From NCBI GenBank assembly GCA_024741835.1, contig JAENRP010000278.1, forward strand, positions 1-59,303: 59,303 nucleotides of DNA, in the 5' to 3' direction. The notes beneath the pieces were generated by a model that saw nothing but the letters and a program-made list of their open reading frames with translations, did not search any database and was not told the DNA's origin. Source of the DNA: Diplocarpon mali. Its lineage: Eukaryota; Ascomycota; Leotiomycetes; Helotiales; Drepanopezizaceae. Position 1 is the first letter of the stretch. Every line of letters begins with the position of its first letter. The translations under genes and the position numbers were made by a program. Positions 36,547-48,803 of the stretch are shown in pieces.

Positions 36547-37058
36547 CCTGACGATCTTTCTAGGCATCTTCGTTTCTTTGGACGTCTCATTGTAATGTGA
36601 AAGGCTAAGAAAATTAATGGAAGCCATTGATTAGTGATGTATCAATCTTCTCCCTTTTGCTTCGCTTCGGAATGTGGCCTTGGTCTAATTGGAAATACAA
36701 CTCACGAAGCATCTGAATTGGTCTATAGTATAGCTAGATGGCCCAAGAGACCAAGATGCTAATCTTGTGGCAAGAATGCGGGGGGCCGTTGGAGAAGCAA
36801 GGAATTAATAATTTCATGACAGCATGGAAGCTTAAGTGCTTTTGTATAGTGACCTAAATGCGCAGCTTTTGGAATTGTATCTGAAACAGTGAGAAAAGGG
36901 GAATTTTTGCATGGGAATGAAAGTATATATTTAACCATTATGGTCACGTGGATGCGTCAGCCTTGCAGTCAATCTGCGACTTTCGAGAAACTCCAGCCTT
37001 GTCTTTATATTCCCACTCCATTACCTTCAACCACCACGAACCCGTGCCAAATCTTACG
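36547..37058. other. Intergenic region between the HET gene and SWD1
   Basis: Holds the HET 3' region and the SWD1 promoter. No further gene. A TATATATTT motif occurs near 36926, about 130 bp before the SWD1 ATG. Confidence 0.5.
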
Positions 37059-38486
37059 ATGAACCTCTCGCTTGTCGACCCGTTTGTTCTCGCCCAAGAT
37101 TACCCCGAATCCACAACAGGAAGCCTGCGCAGTGGTCATGCGACTTGCGTGCGATTCAACAGAAAGGGTGACTTCCTTGCAGCTGGTCGCGCGGATGGAA
37201 CGGTCGTGATCTTCGACGTTGAAACAAATGGAGTAGCACGCAAACTGAAAGGTCACACCCGGCAGGTGCAGTCGCTGAGCTGGTCGCACGACGGGCGGTA
37301 TCTGCTTACGAGCAGTCAGGATTGGAAGTGCAACATATGGGATCTACAGGAAGGGCGTATATTGCGGACTGTACGATTTGAAGCTCCAGTATACATCGCA
37401 GAGCTACATCCTTGGAATCAGTATGCTGAGCGCCGGGTGGCGGGGATTTGACTGACTTGGAATAGCTTAACGTTCGTCGTCGCCCTATTCGAAGACCAGC
37501 CCCTCCTCGTGGATGTCTCTAGTCCACATGTTGTGAAGATGAACCTACCCACTGCCCCCAAACGCGCACAAGCTGCATTAGAGCCCAAACATGCCACAAC
37601 CGTGGCGGTTTTTACTGCAACCGGTGATCATATACTGGCGGGAACGAACAAAGGCTGGCTCAATGTTATCGAGATCTCTACTCGCACTACCATATACTCT
37701 ACGAAGATCACTCCGGCCGTTGTAGTCTACCTGCGCCTCACAAGTTCAGGGCGAGATGTGGTAGTCAACGCATCAGACCGCATTATCAGAACCATACAGC
37801 TGCCTAATTTCTCTGCTCCGAATCTGGATCCTGACACCATTGATATTGAGATCGAGCACAAGTTTGCAGATGTAGTCAACCGCCTGAGCTGGAACCATGT
37901 GGCTTTCAGTTCGACAGGAGAATATGTTACGGCGAGCACGTACAATAATCATGATGTATACATCTGGGAACGGAACCACGGATCACTGGTGAAGATTCTG
38001 GAGGGTCCAAAGGAGGAGCATGGTGTAGTGGAGTGGCATCCACACCGACCTCTAATAGCGGCGTGTGGATTGGAGTCTGGTCGCATAAACATATGGTCGA
38101 TCGTCCCACAGCAGAGATGGTCAGCCCTGGCGCCGGATTTCGTAGAGGTCGAAGAGAACGTCGAGTACATCGAGCACGAGGACGAGTTCGATATCCACCC
38201 TCAAGAAGAGATTCATAAGCGACGATTAGATCTGGAGGACGACGATATCGATGTCCTGACGGTGGAGCCTGTGAAGGGCAACATCTTGGAGGAGGAAAAT
38301 GCGTTCAGGATGCCTGTGCAGCTGGACTTGATGGACAGCGAGAGTGAGGAGGAATTCGTGGCTATTGGCAGAGGCGAGATGAGACGGAAGAGTCCGATGG
38401 CTGGGACTGATTACGCGCTTGACAGAGAGGTGCACGGCATCGCAGACGAAGGAGGCCGGAAAAAGAAGAGTGGGTGGAGACGGTGA
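37059..38486 (+). CDS. SWD1: COMPASS complex subunit Swd1 (RBBP5 family, WD40)
   Basis: Two exons (37059-37420 and 37466-38486; intron 45 nt) encode 460 residues. Swd1 is a core subunit of COMPASS, the Set1 histone H3 lysine-4 methyltransferase. The start MNLSLVDPFVLAQDYPE is the conserved beginning of the family (MNLELLESFGQNYPE in animals). WD40 repeats follow, with SGHATCVRFNRKGDFLAAG and QDWKCNIWDL as clear blades. The typical ADRIIRT-like strand is here ASDRIIRTIQLP. The segment NVEYIEHEDEFDI after the propeller matches the RBBP5 linker that binds Set1/Ash2 partners. The tail is acidic and ends in a basic KKKSGWRR. The upstream in-frame ATG at 36948 gives an unconserved extension and was not used. 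Confidence 0.93.
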
Positions 38487-40881
38487 TGGCATTCTCTATA
38501 CTAAATAAAATTTGTTTCTCCTAAGGATTCGAACTGGGAGCGTGGAGTATGAATGAACAAAGAGCGGCGTATGGGGATACTTTTGAAACACGTAGGATCT
38601 CATCAATCCGAGTAAATATACTGCCAGTGCTTGTGCTCTACAGTACCCTAGCTTTCCCTAAACACTACCCCTGCTAAATATAGGTTTGCTTCTCCGTCCT
38701 TGTCATACTCTCGACTCCACGCCGGTCCACAACTGTCTAGAGGTATCATGCAGCAATACGTTGAGGGAAATTTTTAACCTCTCGGATCACTTGACCAACT
38801 GCATAGCTTAAGTAATAGCTTTGGTTGGATTTTATGTGCTCATAAGTCTACCCCAACATTATATTCGCGTATTATTCTTTGCTTAATGGATCGATATCTT
38901 GAGCTTAGAGTTTTGGAGTTTTTAGGGGTTTGGATTTGGAGTTTGAGTTTGGGGCCTGTGTGAGATGGAAGATGGAAGATAGTAGGGACATGTAGAAGAC
39001 CTTGTATTTGTGAGTATGACTGAAAGGCTGGTTGATAATAACGTATCAAGATAGAGAAGATCTTTGTACGGATATGAATACCTATGGACGGGAAGTCAAA
39101 CGGCTTATACATCAAGCTCTGTTTTGATTTCTGGGCGCTTTCATGGACTTGAGGATGATTCGTCGTCTGGAATGTGTTTTACTATTATAAGGTATATATT
39201 GTAGATTGAGAATTTTAGTTCTGTCGCCCCACTAGCTGAAATGATGAGATGAGTAGTTTTCTCGTCGGCACGGCTGAAAGTGTCTGTGAGCAAGTCTGTA
39301 GCCGCTCCGTCGCCCTCACAACCTGAGTCGCACCACGCACTCAGAATTGAATCCCGAGAGATGTTCGGCGAGCATCCTTTGACTGCTACTCGCAAATCGG
39401 TTTAAGGGGCTCAGAAGTGTTCGGACTTTTGGCCACTCGGGCTTTATGGCTATGCTTCTGAAGTTTAGGCTTGGCTTACAAACGTCTTCAGAAGAGCGAT
39501 AGCCACGTGGGAGGCTAGAAAAGTTTCAACATTGTATCTGTATAGCTCTTTGAGAGTGTTTGTGCTACATTATGACCCGAGCTAGAATAGACATTCTATA
39601 GTTGACGTATTGAAACAAAACTGAATATAACATGAACGAACATACAATAGGTGAAATGTATCTGCAAACATTGCCGCACAATGACCAGCAGCTAGTAGTT
39701 TGGACAGGCTTTATGTATCTGGGCGCAATGAAAGTGTAGCATTGATGATACATGATAGCTATCCATACTACTCCAATGTGATGGGGATATATTTTGGACA
39801 AAATTCTGGCTGAAACAGAAAAAAAGAGCAGGTATGCAGCTGGCCTTACCCAGAACAATAACATCAAAGTCAGACTTACACAAGCCCAAAATCGATTCTT
39901 AAAAATCAGGCGGCGTTCCAGCGAAGGCACGGGGCAGACAAGAGGCGAGAAATAAACTATTGATAACAGATTTAGGAAGATTCGGAAGAAATTTATGCAC
40001 CTGGGGGCATGAAACAATTACAGCTCGAAGTTCAGAGGCTCTATATAACGTGATCTATGTATAATCCATACATAGCACTTGTCATTTCCTCTGGGACTGT
40101 AGTTGCGTTAGTCCGGAGTCTTGGCTGGGAGCTGCTCTCTTTGTCCAGTCTGGTCGTGTGACTGAACACTGCTTGGTCAGCTCATCCCCATGATAGTAAG
40201 CACTCACTTTGAGGCTATCACAATGTCCTTTCTGTGATTCATTTGAGTCGGAGCTGAGATCAGGCAGTCAAAGGGCAATGGCAATAGCAATAACAATAGT
40301 AGTAACAACAATAAGAATAAGAATCGAGTCCAATGCGCTTTGTTGAGCTGAAACCACCGAGCCGAGGGTAATTGAATGCATATGTGGGTATCTAAGGTAT
40401 CTAGTGAAGACTCATTCATTGTGGACCTAATCGCTTCGGGTCTAGCGCAATTTTGAGCCGCAGAAACCTTCCAAAGGCAGCGATCTCATCCTGTTGACGC
40501 GCTCCATCCACCATCAACACAAACCACGCCGACGCTCCATCGTCAGGAATCGCACGTCCAGCATCGTGCATTTCTCTTCGCAAATCTTTCTCAAGGGAAA
40601 GAATACTACCTCACCACGTTCTTTACGCTACAAACGACGCCTCGCTGGATCTCCAACAGTCAGACATCTGAGGGCTTTCAACAGGCCTCTGGCCTTGGCT
40701 GCCTCCAGCGCCTTTGCATCAACATCTATTTTCATCCTCGCGCGCAGATTCTTTCTGCCTGTAGATATTATTCTGCGACCTCGATCTCCTTCCGCGATCG
40801 CCTAGAACCGACGCTGCGCGCGCCGAATCACTCGGCATCTCCCTTGCCCGCCACGAAAGGTGAACATCAACACCCGCAAAA
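38487..40881. other. Intergenic region between SWD1 and RPB1
   Basis: 2.4 kb without a supportable gene. Minus-strand ORFs at 39115-38840 and 40017-39565 lack domains, and the latter starts without an ATG. An AAT/AAC-type microsatellite lies at 40272-40326. 40480-40880 is the CT-rich RPB1 promoter and leader. Confidence 0.5.
40272..40326. repeat. AAT/AAC-type trinucleotide microsatellite
   Basis: About 17 imperfect units such as AAT, AAC and AGT; it gives a poly-Leu frame on the minus strand. It lies about 560 bp before the RPB1 start. Confidence 0.75.
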
Positions 40882-43800
40882 ATGGCGAACCTCATCTTTG
40901 CGCACTCCGATGCGCCGTTGCGAACAATTCAGGAGGTGCAATTTGGACTGCTTTCTCCCGAAGAAATCAAGAACATGAGTGTCTGCCATATTCTGTACCC
41001 CGAGACGATGGACGAGACTCGAACAAAGCCCCGCGACCAAGGACTCAACGACCCTCGTCTCGGCTCTATCGACAGGCAATTCAAGTGCGCCACTTGCGAC
41101 CAGAACATGTCTGAGTGTCCAGGTCATTTCGGTCATATCGAGTTAGCCAAGCCAGTCTATCATCCTGGTTTTTTGAAGAAAGTCAAGAAGCTGCTGGAGA
41201 TGGTCTGCCACAATTGTGGTAAAGTATTGATGGACAGAGTCAGTGGCCTGTGCAGAGCGTGCCTGATCTACCATTGATCGCTAACATCAAACCTCTCAGA
41301 GTAATCCGGCCTACAAAGCAGCAGTCAATATCCGAGATCCTAAACGAAGATTTGATACGATATGGCGACTTTGCAAGCCCAAGATGCTCTGTGAGACTGA
41401 TGGAGGGGCAGAGGGTGACGATCCCAAGGAAGCGGCCAAGCACCAGCATGGAGGTTGCGGAAATACCCAGCCTGAAGTGCGCCAACTGGCCCTAGAGTTG
41501 TACGGAACTTGGAAGGTCCCCAAGGATGAGGACAACGAAGGCGCGCAACCAGAGAAGCGATTGATCACGCCAGAGATGGCCCTGAACGTCTTCCGAAGTA
41601 TCACCACCCAAGAAATCTTCGACCTCGGTCTGAGCAATGACTATGCGCGACCAGAGTGGATGATCATTACCGTTCTTCCAGTTCCTCCCCCACCTGTCCG
41701 ACCCAGTATCTCCATGGATGGTACAAGCCAGGGAATGCGAGGAGAGGATGATTTGACCTATAAGCTGGGTGATATTATACGCGCCAATGGTAACGTTCGA
41801 CAGGCAATGCAGGAGGGCTCCCCAGCTCATATCCAGTCCGACTTCGAAAAGCTTCTGCAGTACCACGTTGCTACGTATATGGATAACGATATCGCTGGTC
41901 AGCCACAGGCTCTGCAGAAGTCAGGTAGACCCGTCAAGTCTATCCGTGCCCGTCTAAAGGGCAAGGAAGGTCGTCTCCGTGGTAACTTGATGGGAAAGCG
42001 GGTGGATTTCTCCGCACGTACTGTCATTACTGGTGACCCAAATTTGTCATTGGACGAGGTTGGTGTACCGAGGAGTATTGCGCGAACCCTTACCTACCCT
42101 GAAACCGTGACGCCATACAACATTGGAAAGCTGCATGATCTGGTTCAGAATGGTCCCAACGAGCATCCCGGAGCCAAGTACGTTATTCGCTCAGATGGTA
42201 GCCGAATCGATCTACGACATCACAAGAAAGCTGGTGCGATCTCTCTGGAGTATGGCTGGAAGGTTGAGAGACATATTGTCGATGGAGACTTCATTATCTT
42301 CAATCGCCAGCCGTCTCTGCACAAGGAATCTATGATGGGTCACAGAGTTCGAGTGATGCCCTACTCGACTTTCCGACTCAATTTGTCCGTCACATCGCCC
42401 TACAACGCCGATTTCGATGGTGATGAGATGAATTTGCACGTTCCACAAACCGAAGAAACCCGCGCTGAGGTTATGAATCTATGCATGGTTCCTCTGAATA
42501 TCGTTTCTCCACAGAGAAACGGTCCTCTCATGGGTATTGTGCAAGATACTCTGGCCGGCGTGTACAAGATGTGCAGACGAGACTGCTTTGTCACCAAGGA
42601 ACACCTTATGAATATTCTTCTCTGGGTTCCTGAATGGGATGGAGTAATTCCACAACCAGCTATTCTGAAGCCACGACCGAGATGGACCGGAAAGCAGGTC
42701 GTCAGCATGATCGTTCCACAGATTGTGAACCTCAATATGCCCAACGATGCTCGCGAAGACGCTCCCCTCAAGGACGACGGTCTTCTGATTCACGAAGGAG
42801 AGCTGATGTATGGTCTTATGGCCAAGAAGAACATCGGAGCAACAAGCGGTGGCATTATACACATCATCTTTAACGAGATGGGATCTGATGCCGCTATGGC
42901 TTTCTTCAATGGATGTCAGCGCGTCGTCAACTACTGGCTTCTACACAACGGCTTCAGTATTGGTATTGGTGATACTGTGCCTGACAAGTCCACAATCGCC
43001 AAGATTGAGGGTGCTATTCAGACACAGAAGGATGAAGTTGCAAAGCTGACTGCTATGGCAACTGCGAACCAGCTCGAGTCTCTACCTGGTATGAACGTTC
43101 GTGAGACTTTCGAGTCTCAAGTATCCAAGGCGCTGAACACTGCCCGTGATCAGGCTGGCACCAAGACTGAGGGTAGTTTGAAGGACAATAATAACGCAGT
43201 CACCATGGCTCGATCCGGATCCAAGGGATCTACCATTAACATTTCTCAAATGACAGCCTTGGTAGGCCAGCAATCCGTCGAAGGAAAGCGTATTCCTTTC
43301 GGCTTCAAGTACCGAACCTTGCCTCACTTCACGAAGGACGATTACTCTCCAGAGTCTCGTGGGTTCGTTGAGAACTCCTACCTCCGAGGTCTGACACCAA
43401 CAGAGTTTTTCTTCCACGCCATGGCCGGTCGTGAAGGTTTGATTGATACTGCAGTCAAGACTGCGGAAACCGGGTACATTCAACGTCGTCTTGTCAAGGC
43501 TTTGGAAGATGTTATGGCCAAGTACGATGGCACTGTGCGAAATTCCCTTGGAGATATTGTTCAGTTTGTCTACGGAGAGGATGGCCTCGATGGTGTCCAT
43601 ATCGAGAAGCAGAAGGTCGATTCAATCAATCTGGATGACAAGAAGTTCGCCGCTCGTTACCGTCTCGACGTCATGGACGAACGGAATCCAATTTCTTCGG
43701 AGCTATTAGAGCATGCAAACGAGCTTGCTGGCGATCTCGGTGTGCAAGAACTTCTGGATGAGGAGTGGGAGCAGCTCAAGGAAGATCGTGAGATGCTTCG

Positions 43801-46203
43801 GTATGTTAACTGGAAGAAGAAAGATGACGAGTCGATGCAGCTGCCGATGAATATTGTTCGAATCATCGACAGCGCCAAGAGACTCTTCAAGGTCGATGAT
43901 TCAATGCGAAGTGACTTGCATCCGGCCGAGGTCATTCCTCAGGTCAGGCAGCTATTGGATCGTATGATCATTGTTCGAGGTGATGATGGGCTGTCAGTGG
44001 AAGCTCAGACTAATGCCACGCTGTTGATCAAGGCACAAGTGAGATCTCGTCTTGCTTTCAAACGTGTTGCTCTGCAAATGCGTCTCAACAAGCTTGCGTT
44101 TGCACACGTTCTTGGAGAACTTGAGAGCCGCTTCATGAGAGCATTGGTCAACCCTGGAGAGATGGTGGGTGTTCTTGCAGCCCAGTCTATTGGAGAACCC
44201 GCTACCCAGATGACACTCAACACCTTCCATTTTGCCGGTGTGTCTTCGAAGAATGTTACCCTCGGTGTGCCGCGTTTAAAGGAGATTCTAAATGTCGCAA
44301 CGAACATCAAGACTCCTTCTATGGTCGTCTACCAAGAAGGCAGTGCCGCTACCCAAGAGTCGGCCAAGTATCTCCGCAGTGCCGTCGAGCATACGAACTT
44401 GCGCTCGGTCACCGCCGCTACTGAGATCTACCACGACCCTCTGATTCAGACTACAACTATTGAAGATGATTTGGACATGGTGGAGTCCTACTTCATCATC
44501 CCAGATGATAGCCATGACGCTCCTGAAAATCAATCTAGATGGTTACTTCGTCTGACACTTGATCGCCAGAAGATGTTGGACAAGGGCCTTCGTGTTGAAG
44601 ATGTTGCAATGAAGATTAAGGAGGGCTATACTAAGGACCTCGCTGTCATATTTAGTGATAACAATGCTGAGGAGCAGGTTATTCGTATTCGTATGATCAA
44701 CCAGGAGAGTTCCAAGTACGATGACGATGACATTGAACAAGACATCATGCTCAAGCGTCTCGAAGCTCATATCCTTGATACCCTTACTCTTCGTGGAGTC
44801 CCGGGTGTTGACAGAGCTTTCTTGAATAAAGAAACCAAGCTTATCGTCACTCCCTCTGGTGGTCTTCTTGCATCGAAGGACGACCCCCGCTGCGAAGAAT
44901 GGTATCTCGATACATCCGGAACATCACTCCGTGCCGTACTGACCATTCCGGGCGTTGATACTACTCGCACATACTCGAATCACTTCATCCAGATCTTCGA
45001 GGTTTTCGGCATTGAGGCCACTCGTTCTGCACTGATGCGTGAGTTGACACAGGTGCTTGCTTTCGATGGATCCTATGTCAATCATCGTCATTTGGCTCTC
45101 TTGGTAGATGTTATGACCTCCCGTGGACATCTTATGGCTATCACCCGCCATGGTATCAATCGCGCTGATACCGGTGCATTGATGAGATGTTCTTTCGAGG
45201 AGACAGTAGAAATCCTTCTCGAGGCTGCCGCTGTGGGTGAGCTCGACGACTGTCGTGGTATCTCTGAGAACGTCATGCTTGGTCAACTCGCCCCCATGGG
45301 TAGTGGAGAGCTCGACGTCCTTCTCGATCCCAAGATGCTCGAGACTGTTATCTCCGACAACGGCAGAATGGGCCTCATGCCTGGCTTGACTGTAAAGGGT
45401 GCTGATGGTGGAGCTGCTACGCCTTACGACTCTTCATCTCCTCTCAGTGATGGCGGTTACTTGCAGATGGGGACCCCTGACTATGATACGAACTTCTCCC
45501 CTATCCAAACAGGTGGTTCGGCTACTCCAGGAGGCTTTGGGCATACTGCGTACTCCGATGCCAATGGCTTCAGCAGCCAGAGTCCTTACTCTGCTCGAAG
45601 CCCCAGTGGCGGTTACTCACCCACTAGTCCTTTCAGCACCAGCCCTGTCTCACCAGGATTCTCTCCCAACTCTCCGGGGTACTCTCCAACTTCTCCCATG
45701 ATGAATGTTTCCAGCCCTGGATACAACGTCTCCTCTCCTCGGTTCAGCCCTGTCAGTCCTGCGTTCACGCCGACCAGTCCTGCTTACAGTCCCACAAGCC
45801 CTTCGTTCGTGTCTCCAACTTCACCGTCATACAGTCCGACATCACCGAATTACTCTCCGACGTCGCCAAATCTTCACGTGTCGCCCAGCTCGCCATCATA
45901 CAGTCCTACGTCACCGAGCTACTCACCCACATCCCCAAACTACAGCCCGTCGTCTCCAAACTTCTCGGGTACGAAGACCTCGCCTGGTACTGGGCTTTCT
46001 CCAACCAGTCCTGTGTACTCCCCTTCGAGTCCAAATTGGAGTCCAACCTCTCCTGCTCAAGGAGGCGCTGCTACCTCGCCGAAATACTCACCAACCAGTC
46101 CCTCATACTCGCCCACTAGGTATGTATCCCTCTGATCTCATTCGCTTATTCTAACTGACGTTTTCTCAGTCCTCAATTCTCCCCAACCTCTCCCCGCAAC
46201 TAA
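40882..46203 (+). CDS. RPB1: RNA polymerase II largest subunit Rpb1
   Basis: Three exons (40882-41238, 41300-46119, 46170-46203; introns 61 and 50 nt) encode 1736 residues. The clamp zinc site is visible at C69-x2-C72, C79 and H82, with a second pair at C109/C112. The catalytic Mg-binding loop [10 protein letters not shown] is at about 488-497. The bridge-helix and trigger-loop region contains the stretch [17 protein letters not shown]. The C-terminal domain (about 1545-1736) has only nine exact YSPTSP blocks among many variant heptads such as FSPNSPG, NVSSPGY and WSPTSPA, as is usual in Pezizomycotina. The second intron splits the last repeats and the protein ends SPTSPRN. The splice [14 protein letters not shown] matches the conserved N-terminal region. 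This is the longest and least ambiguous gene here. Confidence 0.98.
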
Positions 46204-47707
46204 GTCAGAATAGGGGGTTTCAAAAATTCTCTGTACAACATATTCGAAAGTCGCAACAAAAAGAAAATACAATCTGCTTTCTCAGGGCGTTTGGGAAATG
46301 TGTCGTGAGTGCTTGGAGAAACATCCTAGCACGTTTATAAAAGGAGGGCGACATTTTGAGCTCTCCTTCGCTGATTCTGTCATTTTTCCTTGCGGATGAA
46401 ATGAAGCAAAGCACAAGGCGTTTGGGGGTAAATATCTTTGCAAATTTCTGCATTCTTGGGGCGGTGGTTCGTCGGATGGGCAGTGGCAAAAGCGGATGCT
46501 GGAGATGAGCGTGTTGAGAGAAGTTGTGCCGCCCGGACAGATTGCAATAGGGCTGGGGATGGGTGAAGGAGGAGATGACGCGTTGGATGAATTTTTGAGA
46601 TGAGAGATAGAGAGAGAGAGTGGAGGAGGGAGGAGACATGCGTTATGAGAGAAGCTAATTGGATGCGGTCGGAACAGATAGATGCCTGGGAAATCAGAAA
46701 CGCATTCATGAACACTTGCCTGATGGTGTCGTTGGGATGAGCTGTAGTTGCTCTCTTCTAAAAAGGAAAAAGAAAACATGCCACAATCTAAGAATGTTCA
46801 TTCAGTCTTTAGTAAGACTGCTTTCTGAAGTCGGTGGCCATGTCTTGCATCCTCAGCAGGAAGAGCAGTTCTGAAATTGAACGTGGTCGATTGACCACAT
46901 AGACAAAGCTGTAGTTTACACCACATAGCAAGTCAAGCTGCCTATTTAAGCTAAGTCCAACGCGGTTTTCTTGCTTTCTTTTTTAATATACATATACATA
47001 GATATATATAAAGAAAGGGAGAGAGAACATTCAAGGATTCTGCTCCTCCGCAACTACAGTACGCAGCAGAATGTCCGGCTCCCAACTCTGCCTCCCTCCC
47101 ATTGCCGCGTAGCACTGAATGTCAAAAATCAACCTAGGTAGGTAATTCAGTTCTCCGATATCTGAACCCTCACTCTCACCCTCTCCTTAACACCCAGCCT
47201 CACTCTCTCACCCAACGAAGACTTTTCCATTCGAGACGTTCGAAAGAGCCTCGTCGTTCTCTTATTAGTTAGCGCTGTGATACTAGAGCTACGGGGGATC
47301 CAACATTCGGTGGATCTGACAAGGTAGCTGGAGATGATACGTGCGTTTGTGACTCTGTATAACCAACATTTCTATTTATGTGAGTCTAATGCGACTCGGT
47401 ATAAAGCTTAATCTACAGTTAGTCAGTAGAGGTACGGCAAAAGTGGGTGGACATGCCCAGAAACGCAATATCGCAATGGTCGCAAATCGAGGAGACTAGT
47501 TTTTGTGAGCGAAGCTGGAAATTTGATGGGTTGGTATTAGCAGACTCTTGAAATATTCCTGTCGTCTGTATTTCATGCGAGTCGGAATAAATTGGAGGAA
47601 GTAAGATCTCAGCCAAGCGTGCAAACAAAAAAAAACATCAAGGTTGTGATCACAGTTTGAAGCCCGAGAGACTTATCTATCACCTGTTTCTTCGCTATAT
47701 TTGGGCA
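46204..47707. other. Intergenic region downstream of RPB1
   Basis: No gene supported. A minus-strand ORF at 46779-46282 (165 codons, with an ATG) is Ser/Pro-rich and overlaps the RPB1 3' region; I do not accept it. An AT-rich tract at 46980-47012 and a GAGAGA run near 46606-46620 are the only simple-sequence features. Confidence 0.5.
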
Positions 47708-48803
47708 TCAAACGTAGCTTTCGTCGAACGGATAGTAGTACAGTCCTGAGTACGGGATACCAAATGCTTCCCGTTCTTCTCCAAAAAACTCGGCAGGGTG
47801 GATAATATCGAGCTCCTTCAACGATAGCAAATGCATACATTCTACAACTTCCGGTTCCTCGATATTCTCTCCTGTCGTAGCATCGAAAGATTTTTCGTTA
47901 ACCATAGATGGGGCGGAAGTTGTTTTACGCACAATCAAGTCATTCCCACCATCGTCTTTCTCTTGAATTCTCATTCGTATCAAAGAGACGTCTGTGCATA
48001 TTTCAATTTTGCCTTCAGGAACGTCGAAGACAGCAAATCCATTGTGTGGGTCTATTCTAACCATCCACTATCAGAGCATGCTTGTTAGCTCTGAACTCGG
48101 GATAAGGGCCAACTACTGACAGCTCTTAGGTCGTCACATAGTCCAAACAGTCTCGCTTCTTGATCATCTGTGCTGTTCCAAGTTAGCAGTTGCATCAAAA
48201 TTCACTGTAGCAAGCGCCAATATCAGCCGTCCAGTTTGAAAAGCCAGTACCCACATAGAGCTAGTGTTCCCCTGAATATGATCAATATGATCATGCGAGA
48301 ACTCTACGTATTCCAAGCTTGAACGTATACGGCCCAAGCCGCAGCTATTGAATTCGAATCGGAGGCGGTCCGCTCTATTCTTTAATCTCTGCTTTTTATT
48401 CTCTCCCAAAAACCATTTACTTCTACCTAATTGATTAACGTGTTCCCTGAAGTGTGAAGAAGTCAGCATAACAACGCTATAGCATAGGCAGTGAACACTA
48501 CCAGACGGCATATGCTACTCTCTCTTTGACGAAGTCGAAGAAATCATCCAGATGGTCTTCCTGATTCTCGTCGTGGGTGTGCATGCGGTACTCTATTCTC
48601 CATCGTGAAGTGCTTTTCTCCCCTGGCAGCTGTGTTTCGAATATGATATGGTGACTCGTCCACGGCCCGCAAGCCGTATTAGTGCGGCCCTTTTTCTTAT
48701 CTCTCATGACCGCATACATGGGCTGATACCTAAAGCTAGGCTTGGTGTTGTGGTCTGATGCGAATGATCTGGGTGCGGAATCGTTCTCGTCGTTTTCGAC
48801 CAT
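47708..48803 (-). CDS. Unrecognised four-exon protein
   Basis: I reconstructed four exons (48803-48502, 48446-48255, 48172-48121, 48067-47708) with introns of 55, 82 and 53 nt. The frame closes exactly to 301 residues. Good branch sites (CTAAC) precede the second and third acceptors, and the small third exon (TDDQEARLFGLCDDLRA) reads smoothly into WMVRIDPHNGFAVFDVPEGK. The protein is charged and soluble, with no signal peptide or membrane segment. The first exon is rich in Asp/His and Lys (MRDKKKGRT; HTHDENQEDHLDDFFDFV). I recognise no domain. The start is the ATG at 48803; the frame is open a little further upstream but without another ATG. The second intron uses GTGGGT and is the least certain junction. 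Confidence 0.65.

Noticed and set aside
38515..38600. tRNA-like GTTCGAATCC motif on the minus strand
   Set aside because: T-arm stem pairing is poor, and no D-arm or anticodon arm can be drawn.
39565..40017. 150-codon hydrophobic minus-strand ORF
   Set aside because: First codon is not ATG; the hydrophobicity reflects AT-rich sequence; no domain or splice sites.
46282..46779. 165-codon minus-strand ORF downstream of RPB1
   Set aside because: Ser/Pro-rich low complexity with two overlapping alternatives in other frames; more likely 3' flanking sequence.
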